Positions 10,152-23,423 of a stretch of DNA of 64,000 nucleotides are shown piece after piece. The DNA is taken from the NCBI GenBank assembly GCA_030762895.1, contig CM061062.1, positions 237,868,019-237,932,018 of the forward strand, written 5' to 3'. Position 1 is the first letter of the stretch. Each line of letters opens with the position of its first letter. The position numbers and the translations under genes are program-made. The stretch is from Sophora flavescens (taxonomy: Eukaryota > Streptophyta > Magnoliopsida > Fabales > Fabaceae). The notes beneath the pieces were generated by a model. It was not told the DNA's origin. It saw only the letters and a program-made list of their open reading frames with translations, and did not search any database.

Positions 10152-10163
10152 GGTATCAGAGCT
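10152..10163 (+). other. Primer binding site of C1, initiator tRNA-Met type
   Basis: TGGTATCAGAGC, the standard complement of the plant initiator tRNA-Met 3' end, lies two bases after the LTR end. A short leader (10164-10219) leads to the gag ATG. Confidence 0.9.
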
Positions 10164-10219
10164 TAGCCTTGACAGGGTTGAGCATCTAACAAGTGTTAAG
10201 GCAGTACGATCCTACAATC

Positions 10220-10524
10220 ATGGATGCAGAAGGACAAGCTATCAACAGACCCCCTCTCTTTGATGGAACTGATTATGATTATTGGAAAAGAGGATGATGG
10301 CATTCTTGGATGCACAGAATGCTGACATCTGGGAACTGATAGAAAATGGCTACACCGAGCCAAGGAGTGAAGCTGGAGCTGCAGTGCCTAGAGCTGAATG
10401 GACTCAAGAGCAGAAAATCCAACATCAACTAAACTTGAAAGCTAAGCACTATCTCATGTGTGCTATCACCAGATCTGACCATGACAAGGTTCATAGTTGC
10501 AACACAGCTAAAGAAATCTGGGAT
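10220..10524 (+). pseudogene. gag: C1 gag, N-terminal segment
   Basis: The frame starts at ATG 10220 and enters a UBN2-type gag domain (FDGTDYDYWK). A frameshift near 10286 moves the frame, which then stays open to the CA1 insertion at 10525. The segment ends in the AKEIWD motif of copia gags. The GAT target duplication encodes this Asp, and the gag continues at 34442 in the matching frame. Gag forms the capsid of the cytoplasmic particle. The element could not express a complete gag even before the CACTA insertion unless the frameshift is younger. Confidence 0.85.
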
Positions 10525-11006
10525 CACTACAAAAAAAGGGCATTTAGCGACCGAAAATAGTGATCGAATTTTTTTGGTTGCTTTTTGCTTTTCTAGGATC
10601 TACATGAAACACTGATTAGAGTTGATACTGCGACCGAAATAGTGACCGAAATAGAGCGTAGCAGAGATATCGGTCGCTATGTCGGTCACTAAATAAAGGA
10701 AAGTAAAAGTCAGAAATTTATGAATTTTAGCAACCGAAATAGCGACCGATTTAAATGCAACGGTTAAAATTTTTTTATATTAGCGACCGATTTAAAAATC
10801 CGTCACTAAATTTATGAATTCATATTTCAACCTTTATTTATATTTGCGACCGATATTAATTCGGTCGCTAAACGGCGCGTAAAAAAATAAAATAGCGCAT
10901 GTTAGCGACCGAAATTTAAATCGGTCGCTAAAATTATAAATTCAAATTTCAAACTAACCATATTAGCGACCGAATTAGCGACCGATTTAATTCGGTCGCT
11001 AAAACT
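10525..11006 (+). repeat. CA1 left TIR and subterminal repeats
   Basis: After the CACTA terminus there are many direct and inverted copies of TTAGCGACCGA / TCGGTCGCTAA. In En/Spm-type elements such subterminal repeats bind the TNPA protein and bring the ends together. The run ends near 11006 and is followed by CT-rich DNA. Confidence 0.88.
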
Positions 11007-14000
11007 AAAATCCCTAAATTTGACAGAACCACCTTCTTCCTCATTTTACTCGAAGGCATATCTCTCTCTCACTGTTTCTCTCTTCCTAGCCGCGCGCTCC
11101 GGCCACCACAAGACACCTCCTGTCACCACCATCATCCCCTCTGCTCAGGTAAGCTCTCCTCTACTCCATCTCTCGCTCTCTGTCTCTGTTTCTCTTGCAT
11201 CTCTCTCTGTCTCACTCTGCTTCTCTCTCTCTATCTGTTTCTAAGGTCTCTCTCATCCTCCTCTGGTCACCACCACCTCTGTCGTCGTGCGGCCACCACC
11301 CCCAACAAACTCCTCTCTCAGTTCTTACTCATCTCAGGTAATGATCGATCATAATGTCTTCTTCTTTGTGAGCTTTATCTTTTTGTAATCTTCAATCATG
11401 AATCATCACACCCACCATGTGTGTGCAATGCTCATCATACCATTCACAACACAACTAGGCTAGCCTAGCTAGCTTTGTACATTTTGGTCATGTATTCCCA
11501 TGAGCAGGTGTTATACATTTTGTTTTGTCTGGATATATATCATTGTTTCTGAACTAGAGTAGTTAGCATTGAATTCAACTATGGCAGGGTCTAATAATAT
11601 TACCAGATTGTTTGTGTTAAGCATTTGATAGTTGATAAAAATCCACAATAAGATTGGTAAAATAATTTCTAGTAGGCTAAATGGCCCATCACCATTTCTT
11701 CAAACATGATTCTTTTTAGTGCATCATTTAGAAAGCACAAATAAAATTCTTTTCAACGTCTCAATTCAATATAGAAGAAGCCTTCTTTACAAAAAGGAAG
11801 AGCTACTCATAGCTGTAACAAAACAAAACAATAGCACCCTTAGTCACTTTGTAATCATTCAATGGCCTAAAGAAACATGCAAGAGAATACAATCCAATCT
11901 TTGAATAATGCTTGGAAAAATAATCTCAACCTATATTTATCTTGTTTTCCATATATCTTAACAAATAGGATCTAGAGCATTCAAACTGTTAGAATAAAGA
12001 ACTCTCATACTATTCCTTTACTTGATTACACTAAGTTCTTTATTGTCATTCTTCGTATGTTCATATAAAATATATCAAAACTCTGATGCCCATTACCAAA
12101 TTATATTTTGAAGGACCACTTTGCTTAAGTTCATTCTCTCAATCCCATAAAAGAAACTTGATCCTGCCATGTGAGTGCATAGGCATGTTCCTCAATGCTA
12201 GCTTACAGAGGACATATGAGAACAAAAAAAACACTGCATCATAGAATGTTTCACCACTTACTGTGGTACCTTCTATCATCAACTAATGAGAAATATTATT
12301 GTTAAAAGCAACTCAATGAGTAGAAACTCAATGGCAGCACAAAAATTTAGTTAAATGCAATTAAGCAAGTCATACAAACAAAATATAACAAGAAAAATTT
12401 CCAAGTCGTAACTATGAGCAGAATTCAATGTTTGAGAATACATGAACCACCATCAATGATAATCCATTAAAATAATACACCATCATAATCAAAGTTAATC
12501 ATAAGAGATCTAATATCATCTTCCATCATTTTCTTTTTAACATTTATATTCAAGTTACTTGATGTATCACCTAAAATAACATTTATTTTATATCTCAAAC
12601 ATTTTCACAATGCCACAGGTACACACTTACCTTAACATGATTCATATTAGAAGCATTAGTTATACCTTTACATTAGTATCATATATATGCATTATTTCAT
12701 CTATACTCAGACCATATTATATCAAAATTTATTCATAAGTATCTATTACACCCTTTAGCACCCTGAGATGTGCCTAAGATATCACAGTCCCGTTTTTCTA
12801 AACTCCAGCCATGACGCCCAATATAAGAAAAGTGCAACCTCCATTTGATTTTGCTATTCCACATTTTCAAGAGTTAGGTTTTGGGAGAGAAAAGGTTCCT
12901 TAGTACTTTTCTCCCTTTGTTACCTCTTCTTCTGAAATAAAGGAGATGGGGAGGAGAGTATAAGGAAGAATGGAAACTAGGAGAGCACATCCAAAGAGAA
13001 AGGGGGTTACCACTTTTTCTCACCATCCAAAACCCTAGAACCTCAAAGCTCAACTCTCCCTCTAGACTTATACTCTCCAACGTAAAGAGTGGTGAGGGCA
13101 CTCTGAAGCATCAAATAAGTTGAGTTCCATCTCGTAGGAACATCTAGACACAAGCCAACCGAAGTATCAACACCACCAATTCGTTCAATGCATTCCTTAA
13201 ATTTTTTATTCTAATCTCTGAACCCCGCACAAGTTTCACGCTCTCTCTAATTTTTCTCAATGCGTCACTAGATAGCTTCAATCCCTCTTGACAATTATAT
13301 TTAAAATGTATGCAGAACAACACAAGAAAAAAGGAAGTAAGGGATTACTTAAGAAAAAAAGGAATCACTTGATTCTGATAGATAACACTCGTACCAAGTT
13401 GCAAGTTGTTCTAAATTTGTAATCGTATATTATTGATTCTATTTTATATTAATTTATGTGTTTCTAGTCTTATAAATATTTGTACTGGATTCTGTATATA
13501 TAAAATAGTGATTTGATCTGAAATGACTAATTTCATTTATGCACGATAGGTCCTTGTTGTCATATTCTTCTACTCTCTGTTGGTTCCGACTCCTCCCCTT
13601 ATCCTTACTCGGTTGTGTTTTTTCTCTCAGGTAAGTTCTCTGAACACTTAGTGTAATGTATTATGTGAATTATCGTGTTGTTTGGTAGTGGAGAGCTGAG
13701 CTCAATAGGATGTGATCTTATCTGATTGTATGCTGATAATTTAATGTTTATGCGTGTGTTTGTCAATATGTGTTGTTTGTTAGTGGAGAGCGGAGCTCAA
13801 TAGGATGTGATCCTGTCCGAAAGGCGGGATGTTGGTTGTGTGCTGATAATTTAGAAATTATGCATGTGTTTGACAATTAACTGCTACTTGTTAGTGGAGA
13901 GCGGAGCTCAATAGGATGTTTGCTACAATATTTCATCTAAGTTTGTATTGATTTATGCTGCAATTTATATAAGCTCAACAATGTTGCAATATTTATAGGT

Positions 14001-14509
14001 TAATGGTTTTATTTTCTGTTAGAGTTAATAATTAATTTACGAAAACCTTAGTTTCTTATTTGAGATTCAATATTAATGAGCATGTGTAACTTATCAAGGT
14101 ATGCATGCTCATTGTATTGAATCTTGAATTGTCCAAGTGGGATAGTTTGGGAAAAAACCTTTTTCACACTCGTACAATAATCATTTCAATGTTCAAATGC
14201 CTTATATACTTGTTGAAATCTCCGTCTGAGGCATTTCCTTTTGTTCTCCTGGTGCATACTTGATCGCGGTGATTCTCACCGTGCTCGAGTCGTGTACTTG
14301 GAGACCGATGGGAAATGCTGCCAAAATTTTGTCAAGTATAAGGTATTTGAATATGGGAATAACTATTATTAGCCGAGTGTGGCAAAGGTTTCTTCTCGAA
14401 TGGGATAGGTTCATACCTTGTCATAAGAACGAGATTGATGGAGTTATTGGAATGCACCGTAATATATAAGTTTTATTGTAGGATTGGTCAGGCTATTTAA
14501 TTGCCAGCA
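11007..14509 (+). other. CA1 5' non-coding region upstream of the transposase
   Basis: I see no convincing protein here. The first part is CT-rich with CAG/GTAAG-like junctions near 11150, 11336 and 13628, which could be leader exons and introns. Positions 11400-13550 are AT-rich without recognised features and may contain a further degraded insertion. A roughly 100-bp tandem repeat lies at 13681-13920. Confidence 0.5.
13681..13920 (+). repeat. Tandem repeat in the CA1 leader
   Basis: Two full units and one partial unit of roughly 95-110 bp each begin with TAGTGGAGAGCGGAGCTCAA (starts near 13687, 13782 and 13891). The copies also share a GTGCTGATAATTTA segment. No coding potential was seen. 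Confidence 0.75.
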
Positions 14510-14761
14510 ATGGATATTCCGGAGAATCGGAAATGGATGTATCGTAGGTTGGATCGGAATAAACGTCTTAGGGAAGAGTATAGAGTTGGAGTGGGTGAGT
14601 TTATAGAGTTTGTTGTTAGCTAGGAGAGATTTATACGGCTGGGCAGTGATCAATTGAGGTGTCCCTGCAAAAGATGCAAGTGTCAATCTTTCAAAAGCGT
14701 GGATGGAGTTGTAGCCGATCTTTATGAGAAGAGCTTCATGCCTGATTACTATTGGTGGAGT

Positions 14762-14818
14762 TGTTGGTGTAAGCCCTAGAGGCCAGTGTATTTCTTAGAC
14801 TTACATTTGTATCTTGCC

Positions 14819-14869
<51 letters not shown>

Positions 14870-16199
14870 GATATGAGACATTCCGGTTTATTGTGTTACT
14901 TGTTTAAACATAATAAAGTCCTTAGAATAGAAATTTCAGTTTAATAGAATATCAAGTATATGACTTGATCGTGAGACACTATTGAACAATGAAATCCTAT
15001 TCTTAAATATCCGTAGTCAAGTATTTTATTAATAAGGACAATAATAATACATTGAGACTATTATGTGTGCAGACTGATGACAATATCTCACAGGTCATGG
15101 ATATGAGATATCGAGTCGCCACATAGGTACACATTAGAGTAATGATGTACTGGATTGACCCACCAAGAGAACACTACATGGAGCGTTATGTGAGTGTCAT
15201 AAGTAGTTCTCATAGTGACAATGGTGTATACAATCCTTCGACCTGAAATCGCTACGATCCCTACATGAGGAGTCGTGTGCTTTAATATCGTCAAACGCCA
15301 TCTATAATAGGATGATTATAAAGATGATCATTGGGCATACCGCGAGCCATGCAGAGGGATATGAGTGACCTAGATGGAATTTGTCCCTCCTACATAACAG
15401 GAGTAATATCTGTGGGCCCCCTGATAGAGTGAGACTGTAAAATGCATGGCCGTGCTGAAATGAGTCAATATGAGATATTGACCTCATTTGTTGTTAAGTC
15501 TACTCGGGTATCAGGGAACATGATATTGAACATACAAGGGTGACACATTCTATGTCTTGTGTTCAATATAGATATATGGACAAAGGGATAATAATGCACA
15601 TGATTATTTGTCACAGAAAGGTTTCGTCAAATCACTGACTTTCTCACTACTTAGGTGGCAGCGATGTATTGCTAGATACCGCTCATTGTTTGTAATATTA
15701 AATGGGATTTAATATTACTACTAACGTTTTGGGAACCTATAGGGTCACACACATAAGAGCGGATCAAAAGAAGCATTAAAAGAAGAGTTGGACTCTTTTA
15801 TTGGGCCTAGCGCATTGTACATGGGGCTTAGGTCAAACGCTGCTCACTAACTCACTTAAGGAGGTGCTACTATAAGTAGACCACTTAAGCTGTTGTGCCC
15901 ACATGGTTTTTACCCTAGCCGCACATAGAGAGTGACAGTGAGCAGCAGGTCTTGGTTTTCAAAGCTAGCACTGTGAGGTAGAGACGCTTCGTGTTTGTGA
16001 CGTTGGACGTTCACGGGATCTGCTCGTGTGGATACCTTAGAGACATCGTTCGTGCGGTGTTCGTGATAGACTATTTCAATCAATTCTCATCGCTTCAAGA
16101 GGTAAATCTTCTAACCATGAATCATGACCATTCGTAAGGATCCTTCGATGGGAATTTTTTTCCGCTGCGTTATTTTGTTTTATACGCAAATTCCCAACA
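14762..16199 (+). repeat. 5' LTR of C2
   Basis: The LTR starts TGTTGGTGTAAGCCC and ends TTCCCAACA, 1438 bp. It contains a TA microsatellite at about 14820-14868. It pairs with the 3' LTR at 21970. Confidence 0.95.
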
Positions 16200-16200
16200 G

Positions 16201-16212
16201 TGGTATCAGAGC
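16201..16212 (+). other. Primer binding site of C2, initiator tRNA-Met type
   Basis: TGGTATCAGAGC starts two bases after the LTR end. Confidence 0.92.
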
Positions 16213-17980
16213 CGCTTGCGAAACCATGATTATGTTACGTGGTTTACCTGTTATGTATGATAACATGTTAATAATGTGAATCGTTTTTCTGAAAATTGTT
16301 TTCTGAAAATCGTTTGCATCCGTTTTTGTGAAACCTTGTTTCTGTAATTTTCGTATGTATATGATATATGCGTCTATAGAACATTTATGCGTATATATGC
16401 GATATGTACATTGGTTCTGGAATCCTTATTATGTTCTTCGATGGCTTCAAGTGTTGATGTTTTACATGATCGGTTTCAGTTCTCTGTTGGCGGCGTTAAA
16501 GGGTGTCAGACATGAAAAGTTCATGTTTTTGCGTCTGAGGTTCCAAGGGTTGAAACCCTAGCCGCCGTTCCTTGCAGCGTGTAGTGTTCACGGGCCTTGC
16601 TGTTTTAGGGTTGAGAGGTTGAAGCCCTAGCCGCCAAGGAAGCGGGAACCCCGTGCTACCTCTGCGTAGTGTGTTATTTCGAAATTCAATTTTTGAAATC
16701 TTTTATGTCACCATTTAATAACAACATCAATTACAATAAATGTGATTTATAGTAACATCAATTACAATAAATGTGATTTATAGTAACATCAATTACAATA
16801 AATGTGATTTATAGTAACTTCAATTACAATAAATGTGATTTATAGTAACATCAATTTCAATAAATGTGATTTATAGTAACATCAATTACAATAAATGTGA
16901 TTTATTATATAGATGTTATGTTTTCAAAATTCAGATTTTGAAATCTCTAATTAATAATAATAATGATAATAATAATAATAATAATTGTGTATTATTATTG
17001 GTTGTTACTATCTATTTGGTAATGTATGGTGAATGGTTATGGCCTTAGTCCTTTAATCTTTTGGTTTATATTTTGAAATACGGCCTGCGTGCCGTGCCTT
17101 TCTCTTATATTCCATATGTATATTCTTTTCTCATCTCACTCCCCTCATATGTAAAATGAGGTTTCTGTTTATGTAATGTAATGATGGAGACAAGAAGACG
17201 TTATCCTGTGGGAGATCATGCTTGGAGAAGCCTGGATGCTCCTAGGTTTCAGTTTAGATTCTCTCATTGGCTTGGGAGAATCAATGCGTTTGAGGCCATA
17301 ACCATATCACATTTATTTGCCTTATATATGTATGAGATGCATGTATGTATATAGTATGTTAAAAGGGGGTTTAACTAATATATGTATGAGATGCATGTAT
17401 GTAAATAGTAAGTTAAAGAGTTTAACAAATGATGAGATCAAATTTTAATCAAATCCCTCAAAAGGAAATATTAAGTCACATTTAAAGGTCTTCCAATGCA
17501 TGGCACTCGTCAAGACTATGATCGATTAAGTGTGGGTCCGCCAAAGCGGGGTACCTTTATCTATACTAGTAAGACGCGATGGGTCAAATGTAATGTTCAA
17601 CTGCTATCCATTGGGTCTGACTTAACTAAGCCAACTTCAATAGGATTGAAAGGCTTAGAGGCTTAAAAGTTGGGCTTTAGTCCATGTGATGGATTAGAAT
17701 AAGAGTTATTCACCCAACTGTCCAAGAGTTGCATGAGATGCAATCAGAAAGTGTTTCCTACCTATATAACCGAATTTTGAGTGATCATCCAAAGCTGACT
17801 TAAAGCTAGGTGAAATATGGATCTTGGCCCACTAGAAAATCTTCCAACGGGATTTTCCGAATCAATGATGAGGGTCATTGTTTTGAGTAAAATAGTGGGA
17901 GGCATATTTAATTAAAGACCTTATTAAATAACTTCATGGCATGATACTTATATTTTGCATATTTATCTCTGTAGATTACC
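16213..17980 (+). other. C2 untranslated leader
   Basis: This 1.77-kb leader between PBS and gag has no convincing ORF. It holds a 31-bp tandem repeat (16720-16904) and an AAT-type microsatellite at about 16952-16985. A second short duplication of ATATGTATGAGATGCATGTA lies near 17325-17400. Confidence 0.7.
16720..16904 (+). repeat. Six tandem copies of a 31-bp repeat in the C2 leader
   Basis: The unit contains TAACATCAATTACAATAAAT followed by GTGATTTATAG. Copies are nearly identical and end at an imperfect last unit before 16910. Confidence 0.9.
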
Positions 17981-20900
17981 ATGGCATCAAACACATCAAG
18001 TAACCTGTCATTGTGATCCGTCCTTGAGAAGGACAAACTATCCGGAACAAATTTTCTGGACTGGTACAGAAACTTGAGGATTGTCCTCAAACATGAGAAA
18101 AAGCTGTATGTTCTTGAGGAACCCATTCCTGAGGAGCCACCGGCTTCAAGTGCTCCTAGGGCTGACAGGGATGCTTGTAAGAAGCATCAGGATGACGCCT
18201 TAGACGTTGGCTGTCTTATGCTTGCTACCATGATCTCTGAGCTGCAAAAGCAACATGAGACCATGGAGGCGTACGATATGATCATGCACCTCAAGCTGCT
18301 CTACCAAGAGCATGCAAGGCATGAGCGGTTCGAAGTTTCCAGAGCCCTTTTCTAGTGTAAATTGGCAGAAGGAAGCCCTGTGAGTCCTCATGTACTCCAG
18401 ATGATCGGGTACATTGAGAATCTCGAGAGACTGGGATTTCCTTTAGGCCAAGAGTTGGCCACCGACTTAGTTCTGCAATCGTTACCTGAGAGCTATAGTC
18501 AGTTTGTCATGAACTATAATATGAATGATCTTGACAAACCTTTGCCAGAATTGTTGAGCATGTTGAGAATTGCTGAGCAAAATATTAACAAAGGAAAGGG
18601 GAAGGACATTTTGATGGTCCAGGCTGGAAATAGCAAGAAGCAGCCCAAGAAGCCCACGCACAAACAAAAGGGCAAGGGCAAGGCCACCAACAAGATCAAG
18701 CCCAGTACTTCTGACTTGAAGCCTGTAGGTGGTGTGGCTAAGGAAGGCAATTGCTTCCATTGTGGTCGGACCGGGCATTGGAAGAGGAACTGCCCAAAAT
18801 ACCTGGAAGAAATCAAGAATAAGAAGGGAAGTGAGACTTCCACTTCAGGTGTGTTTGTTATAGAAGTCAATTTATCTACTTCTGCATCATGGGTATTAGA
18901 TACTGGATGTGGTTCTCACATTTGTACAAATGTGCGGGATCTAAACAGGAGTAGACCATTGGCAAAGGGCGAAGTCGACCTACGAGTTGGAAATGGAGCA
19001 AAGGTTGCTGCTTTAGCTGTAGGGACTTATGTATTAACTTTGCCCACTGGGCTTACTATTCAGTTAGAGAACTGTTATTTTTTGCCTGCAATTAGCAGGA
19101 ATATCATTTGCGTTTCTTGTTTGGACAAGATTGGTTTTTCTTTTAGAATAAAGAACAAAAGTTGTTCTATTTATTTGGATGATATTTTCTATGCTAGTGC
19201 ACACATGAGTAATGGTCTTTATGTCCTTGATCTTGAAATGCCCATCTATAACATAAATACTAAGAGGTTCAAACCAAATGAGTTTAACCCGTCTTATCTT
19301 TGGCATTGTCGTTTAGGCCATATAAATGAGAAGCGCATTTCGAAGCTCCATAAAGATGGACTCTTGGACTCATTTGATTATGAATCATATGAGATATGTG
19401 AGTCTTGTTTATTGGGAAAGTTGACTAAAGCTCCATTCACCGGAAAAGGTGAAAGAGCTAACGATCTTTTGGGTCTTATACATAGTGATGTATGTGGACC
19501 CCTAAACACATTAGCTCGAGGTGGTTTTCGATGATTTCATCACATTCACTGATGATTTCAGTAGATATGGATTTGTGTATCTTATGAAACATAAATCGGA
19601 ATCCTTTGAAAAGTTCAAGGAATTCAAAAATGAGGTACAAAACCAACTTGGTAAAAATATTAAAACTCTTCGATCAGATCGAGGTGGTGAATATTTGAGC
19701 CCAGAGTTTGATCATCATCTGAGAGAGTGTGGAATTTTATCTCAAATCACTCCACCTGGAACACCACAATGGAATGGTGTTTCTGAGAGGAGAAATCGAA
19801 CCTTGTTGGACATGGTTCGGTCTATGATGAGTCATGCAAACCTTCCAAACTCTTTCTGGGGACATGCTCTATTAACAGCAGCTTTTACACTTAACCGTGT
19901 TCCATCCAAAGCGGTAGAAAAGACACCATATGAGATATGGACTGGTAGACGACCCAGCATGTCTTTTATGAAGATTTGGGGTTGTGAAGCATACGTAAAA
20001 CGTCAAGTTTCTAATAAGCTTGATCCCAAATCTGATAAATGCTTCTTTGTGGGGTATCCCAAAGAAACCAAAGGGTACTATTTCTATAATCCTTCCGAAG
20101 GCAAGGTGTTTGTCGCACGGACTGGTGTATTCCTAGAAAAGGAGTTTATCTCCATAGGAACCAGTGGGAGGAAGATAGAACTTGAAGAAATTCAAGAATC
20201 ATAGAGTAGTGACCTACCATTGGTGGAACATGAGCAACCTTCACAAAATGCTGTGGAGGAACAACCTGCTCCAGTAGCACAAGACCAGCGTAGGTCTAAC
20301 AGGATACGTCACCAGCCTGAGAGATATGGATTTCTCATGACTCCACAAGGTGATGTATTGCTCATGGATCAAGATGAGCCTGTGACTTACTAGGAGGCCA
20401 TCACTGGCCCAGAATCTGAGAAGTGGCTTGAGGCCATGAAATCTGAGATGGATTCCATGTACACCACCCAGGTATGGACCTTGGTAGAGCCACCTAAAGG
20501 GGTGAACCCCATAGGTGGAAGTGGGTTTTCAAAAAGAAAACTGACATGGATGGTAAGGTACACACCTTTAAGGCGCGATTGGTCGCTAAGGGTTTTAAGC
20601 AAATTCATGGTGTCGACTATGATGAGACCTTTTCGTCTGTTGCGATGCTTAAATCCGTCCGGATCTTACTTGCTATCGCTGCATACCATGATTATGAGAT
20701 ATGGCAGATGGATGTCAAAACTTCTTTCCTTAATGGAAAGCTTCTTGAGGATGTGTACATGACACAACCTGAAGGCTTTGGCATTTCAGAGGATGCCGAA
20801 AAGGTATGTAAATTAGAGCAATCAATCTATGGATTGAAGCAAGCTTCCAGAAGTTGGAACCTTCATTTTGATGATGCTGTAAGACAGTACGGATTCATCA

Positions 20901-21955
20901 AAAATGAAGATGAACCTTGTGTCTACAAGAAGATTAGTGGGAGCATTGTTGTTTTTCTGGTGTTATATGTAGATGACATATTACTCATTGGAAATGACAT
21001 CCCTACACTACAAAATGTAAAGACATGGTTAGGGAATTGCTTCTCTATGAAAGATTTGGGTGAAGCTACCTATGTATTAGGAATCATGATCTATAGGGAT
21101 AGATCGCTGAAATTGCTTGGCCTAAGTCAGAGTACATACATAGACAAAGTGTTGAGACGCTTTAACATGCATGAATCCAAGAAAGGACTCTTGCCTATGT
21201 CACATGGTATATGCCTATCAAAGGCACAATCCCCTTCCACTCAAGAAGAAAGGGATTGCATGAGTAAGATTCCATATGCATCCGCAATTGGATCTATCAT
21301 GTATGCCATGTTATGTACTCGACCAGATGTATCGTATGCTTTAAGCATAATGAGCAGGTACCAGTCTGATCCCGGTGAAAGTCACTGGTCTGCTGTCAAG
21401 AACATCCTTAAGTACTTGAGAAGAACTAAGGATTCGTTCTTGGTATATGGAGGCGAGGAAGTGCTTGCTGTAAAAGGTTACACCGATGCTAGCTTCCAAA
21501 CCGATAAGGATGATTCCATATCGCAATCTGGTTATGTGTTCTGCCTGAATGGCGGGACGGTGAGCTGGAAGAGTTCAAAGCAAGAGACAGTTGCCAATTC
21601 TACTACAGAGGCTGAGTATATTGCCGCCTCCAATGCAGCAAAGGAGGCTGTTTGGATCAGGAAGTTCATTGCTGAGCTTGGTACAGTTCCTAGTATTGTG
21701 GACCCCATTGATCTCTATTGTGATAACAATGGGGCCATTGCACAAGCTAAGGAACCTAGATCTCATCAGCGATCCAAACATATACTTAGGCGCTTCCATC
21801 TCATTCGAGAGATTATCGATAGAGGAGATGTGAAAATATGCAGAGTACCAACACTTGATAACGTTGTTGACCCACTTACGAAACCTCTTGCTCAACAGAA
21901 GCACGAAGGTCACACTAGATCGATGGGCATTAGATTTATGCCTGATTGGCTCTAG
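17981..21955 (+). pseudogene. gag-pol: C2 gag-pol polyprotein (five stops, two frameshifts)
   Basis: Gag starts at ATG 17981. It has a CCHC knuckle CFHCGRTGHWKRNC at 18752-18793. The protease has LDTGCGSH (about 18895) and is followed by a pre-integrase segment LWHCRLGHINEKR (about 19300). The integrase core has LRSDRGGEY and QWNGVSERRNRTL (19660-19800). Reverse transcriptase carries YVDD at 20966-20977, and RNase H ends with TEAEYIAAS and the DPLTKPL tail. Breaks are TGA 18014-18016, TAG 18353-18355, a frameshift near 19520, TAG 20202-20204, TAG at about 20391 and a frameshift near 20517. RT to RNase H (20546-21955) is one open frame. By family the polyprotein would copy the RNA in a cytoplasmic particle and insert the cDNA. 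Confidence 0.93.
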
Positions 21956-21956
21956 T

Positions 21957-21969
21957 GCTAGTGGGAGAT
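21957..21969 (+). other. Polypurine tract of C2
   Basis: GCTAGTGGGAGAT sits directly before the 3' LTR. It primes plus-strand synthesis in this family. Confidence 0.75.
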
Positions 21970-22025
21970 TGTTGGTGTAAGCCCTAGAGGCCAGTGTATT
22001 TCTTAGACTTACATTTGTATCTTGC

Positions 22026-22091
<66 letters not shown>

Positions 22092-23423
22092 GATATGAGG
22101 CATTCCAGTTTATTGTGTTACTTGTTTAAACATAATAAAGTCCTTAGAATAGAAATTTCAGTTTAATAGAATATCAAGTATATGACTTGATCGTGAGACA
22201 CCATTGAACAATGAAATCCTATTCTTAAATATCCGTAGTCAAGTATTTTATTAATAAGGACAATAATAATACATTGAGACTATTATGTGTGCAGACTGAT
22301 GACCATATCTCACGGGTCATGGATATGAGATATCGAGTCGCCACATAGGTACACATTAGAGTAATGATGTACTGGATTGACCCACCATGAGAACACTACA
22401 TGGAGCGTTATGTGAGTGTCATAAGTAGTTCTCATAGTGACAATGGTGTATACAATCCTTCGACCTGAAATCGCTACGATCCCTACATGAGGAGTCGTGT
22501 GCTTTAATATCGTCAAACGTCATCTGTAATAGGATGATTATAAAGACGATCATTGGGCATACCACGAGCCATGCAGAGGGATGTGAGTGACCTAGATGGA
22601 ATTTGTCCCTCCTACATAACAGGAGTAATATCCGTGGGCCCCCTGATAGAGTGAGACTGTAAAATGCATGGCCGTGCTGAAATGAGTCAATATGAGATAT
22701 TGACCTCATTTGTTGTTAAGTCTACTCGGGTATCAGGGAACATGATATTGAACCATACAAGGGTGACACATTCTATGTCTTATGTTCAATATAGATATAT
22801 GGACAAAGGGATAATAATGCACATGATTGTTTGTCACAGAAAGGTTTCGTCAAATCACTGACTTTCTCACTACTTAGGTGGCAGCGATGTATTGCTAGAT
22901 ACCGCTCACTGTTTGTAATATTAAATGGGATTTAATATTACTACTAATGTTTTGGGAACCTATAGGGTCACACACATAAGAGCGGATCAAAAGAAGCATT
23001 AAAAGAAGAGTTGGACTCTTTTATTGGGCCTAGCGCATTGTACATGGGGCTTAGGTCAAACGCTGCTCACTAACTCACTTAAGGAGGTGCTACTATAAGT
23101 AGACCACTTAAGCTGTTGTGCCCACACGGTTTTTACCCTAGCCGCACATAGAGAATGACAGTGAGCAGCAGGTCTCGGTTTTCGAAGCTAGCACTGTGAG
23201 GCAGAGACGCTTCGTGTTCGTGACGTTGGACGTTCACGGGATCTGCTCGTGTGGATACCTTAGAGACATCGTTCGTGCGGTGTTCGTGATAGACGATTTC
23301 AATCAATTCTCATCGCTTCAATAGGTAAATATTCTAACCATGAATCATGACCATTCGCAAGGATCCTTCGATGGGAATTTTTTTTCCGCTGCGTTATTTT
23401 GTTTTATACGTAAATTCCCAACA
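21970..23423 (+). repeat. 3' LTR of C2
   Basis: This 1454-bp LTR is 16 bp longer than the 5' LTR, mainly because of a longer TA microsatellite (22028-22090). It ends AACA at 23423, followed by the GGAGT duplication and the resumed transposase exon. Confidence 0.95.

Larger units (their letters stand above)
14762..23423 (+). mobile_element. C2: Ty1/copia retrotransposon inside the CA1 transposase exon
   Basis: The element is 8662 bp and is flanked by a perfect target duplication GGAGT (14757-14761 and 23424-23428). Its order is LTR, tRNA-Met PBS, long leader, gag-PR-INT-RT-RNaseH, PPT, LTR. The gag-PR-INT-RT order is that of Copia. By eye the LTRs differ at about 25-30 sites in 1.4 kb, mostly C/T and G/A, plus TA-microsatellite length. 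That is near 2 percent, so the insertion is fairly young. I could not fix the lineage. Confidence 0.95.

Noticed and set aside
11020..11244. Ser/Leu-rich small ORF
   Set aside because: It is the translation of CT-rich leader DNA of CA1 with no start context or similarity.
12874..13101. Minus-strand ORF of 75 codons in the CA1 leader
   Set aside because: No recognisable motif, AT-rich surroundings and no supporting splice or promoter signals.
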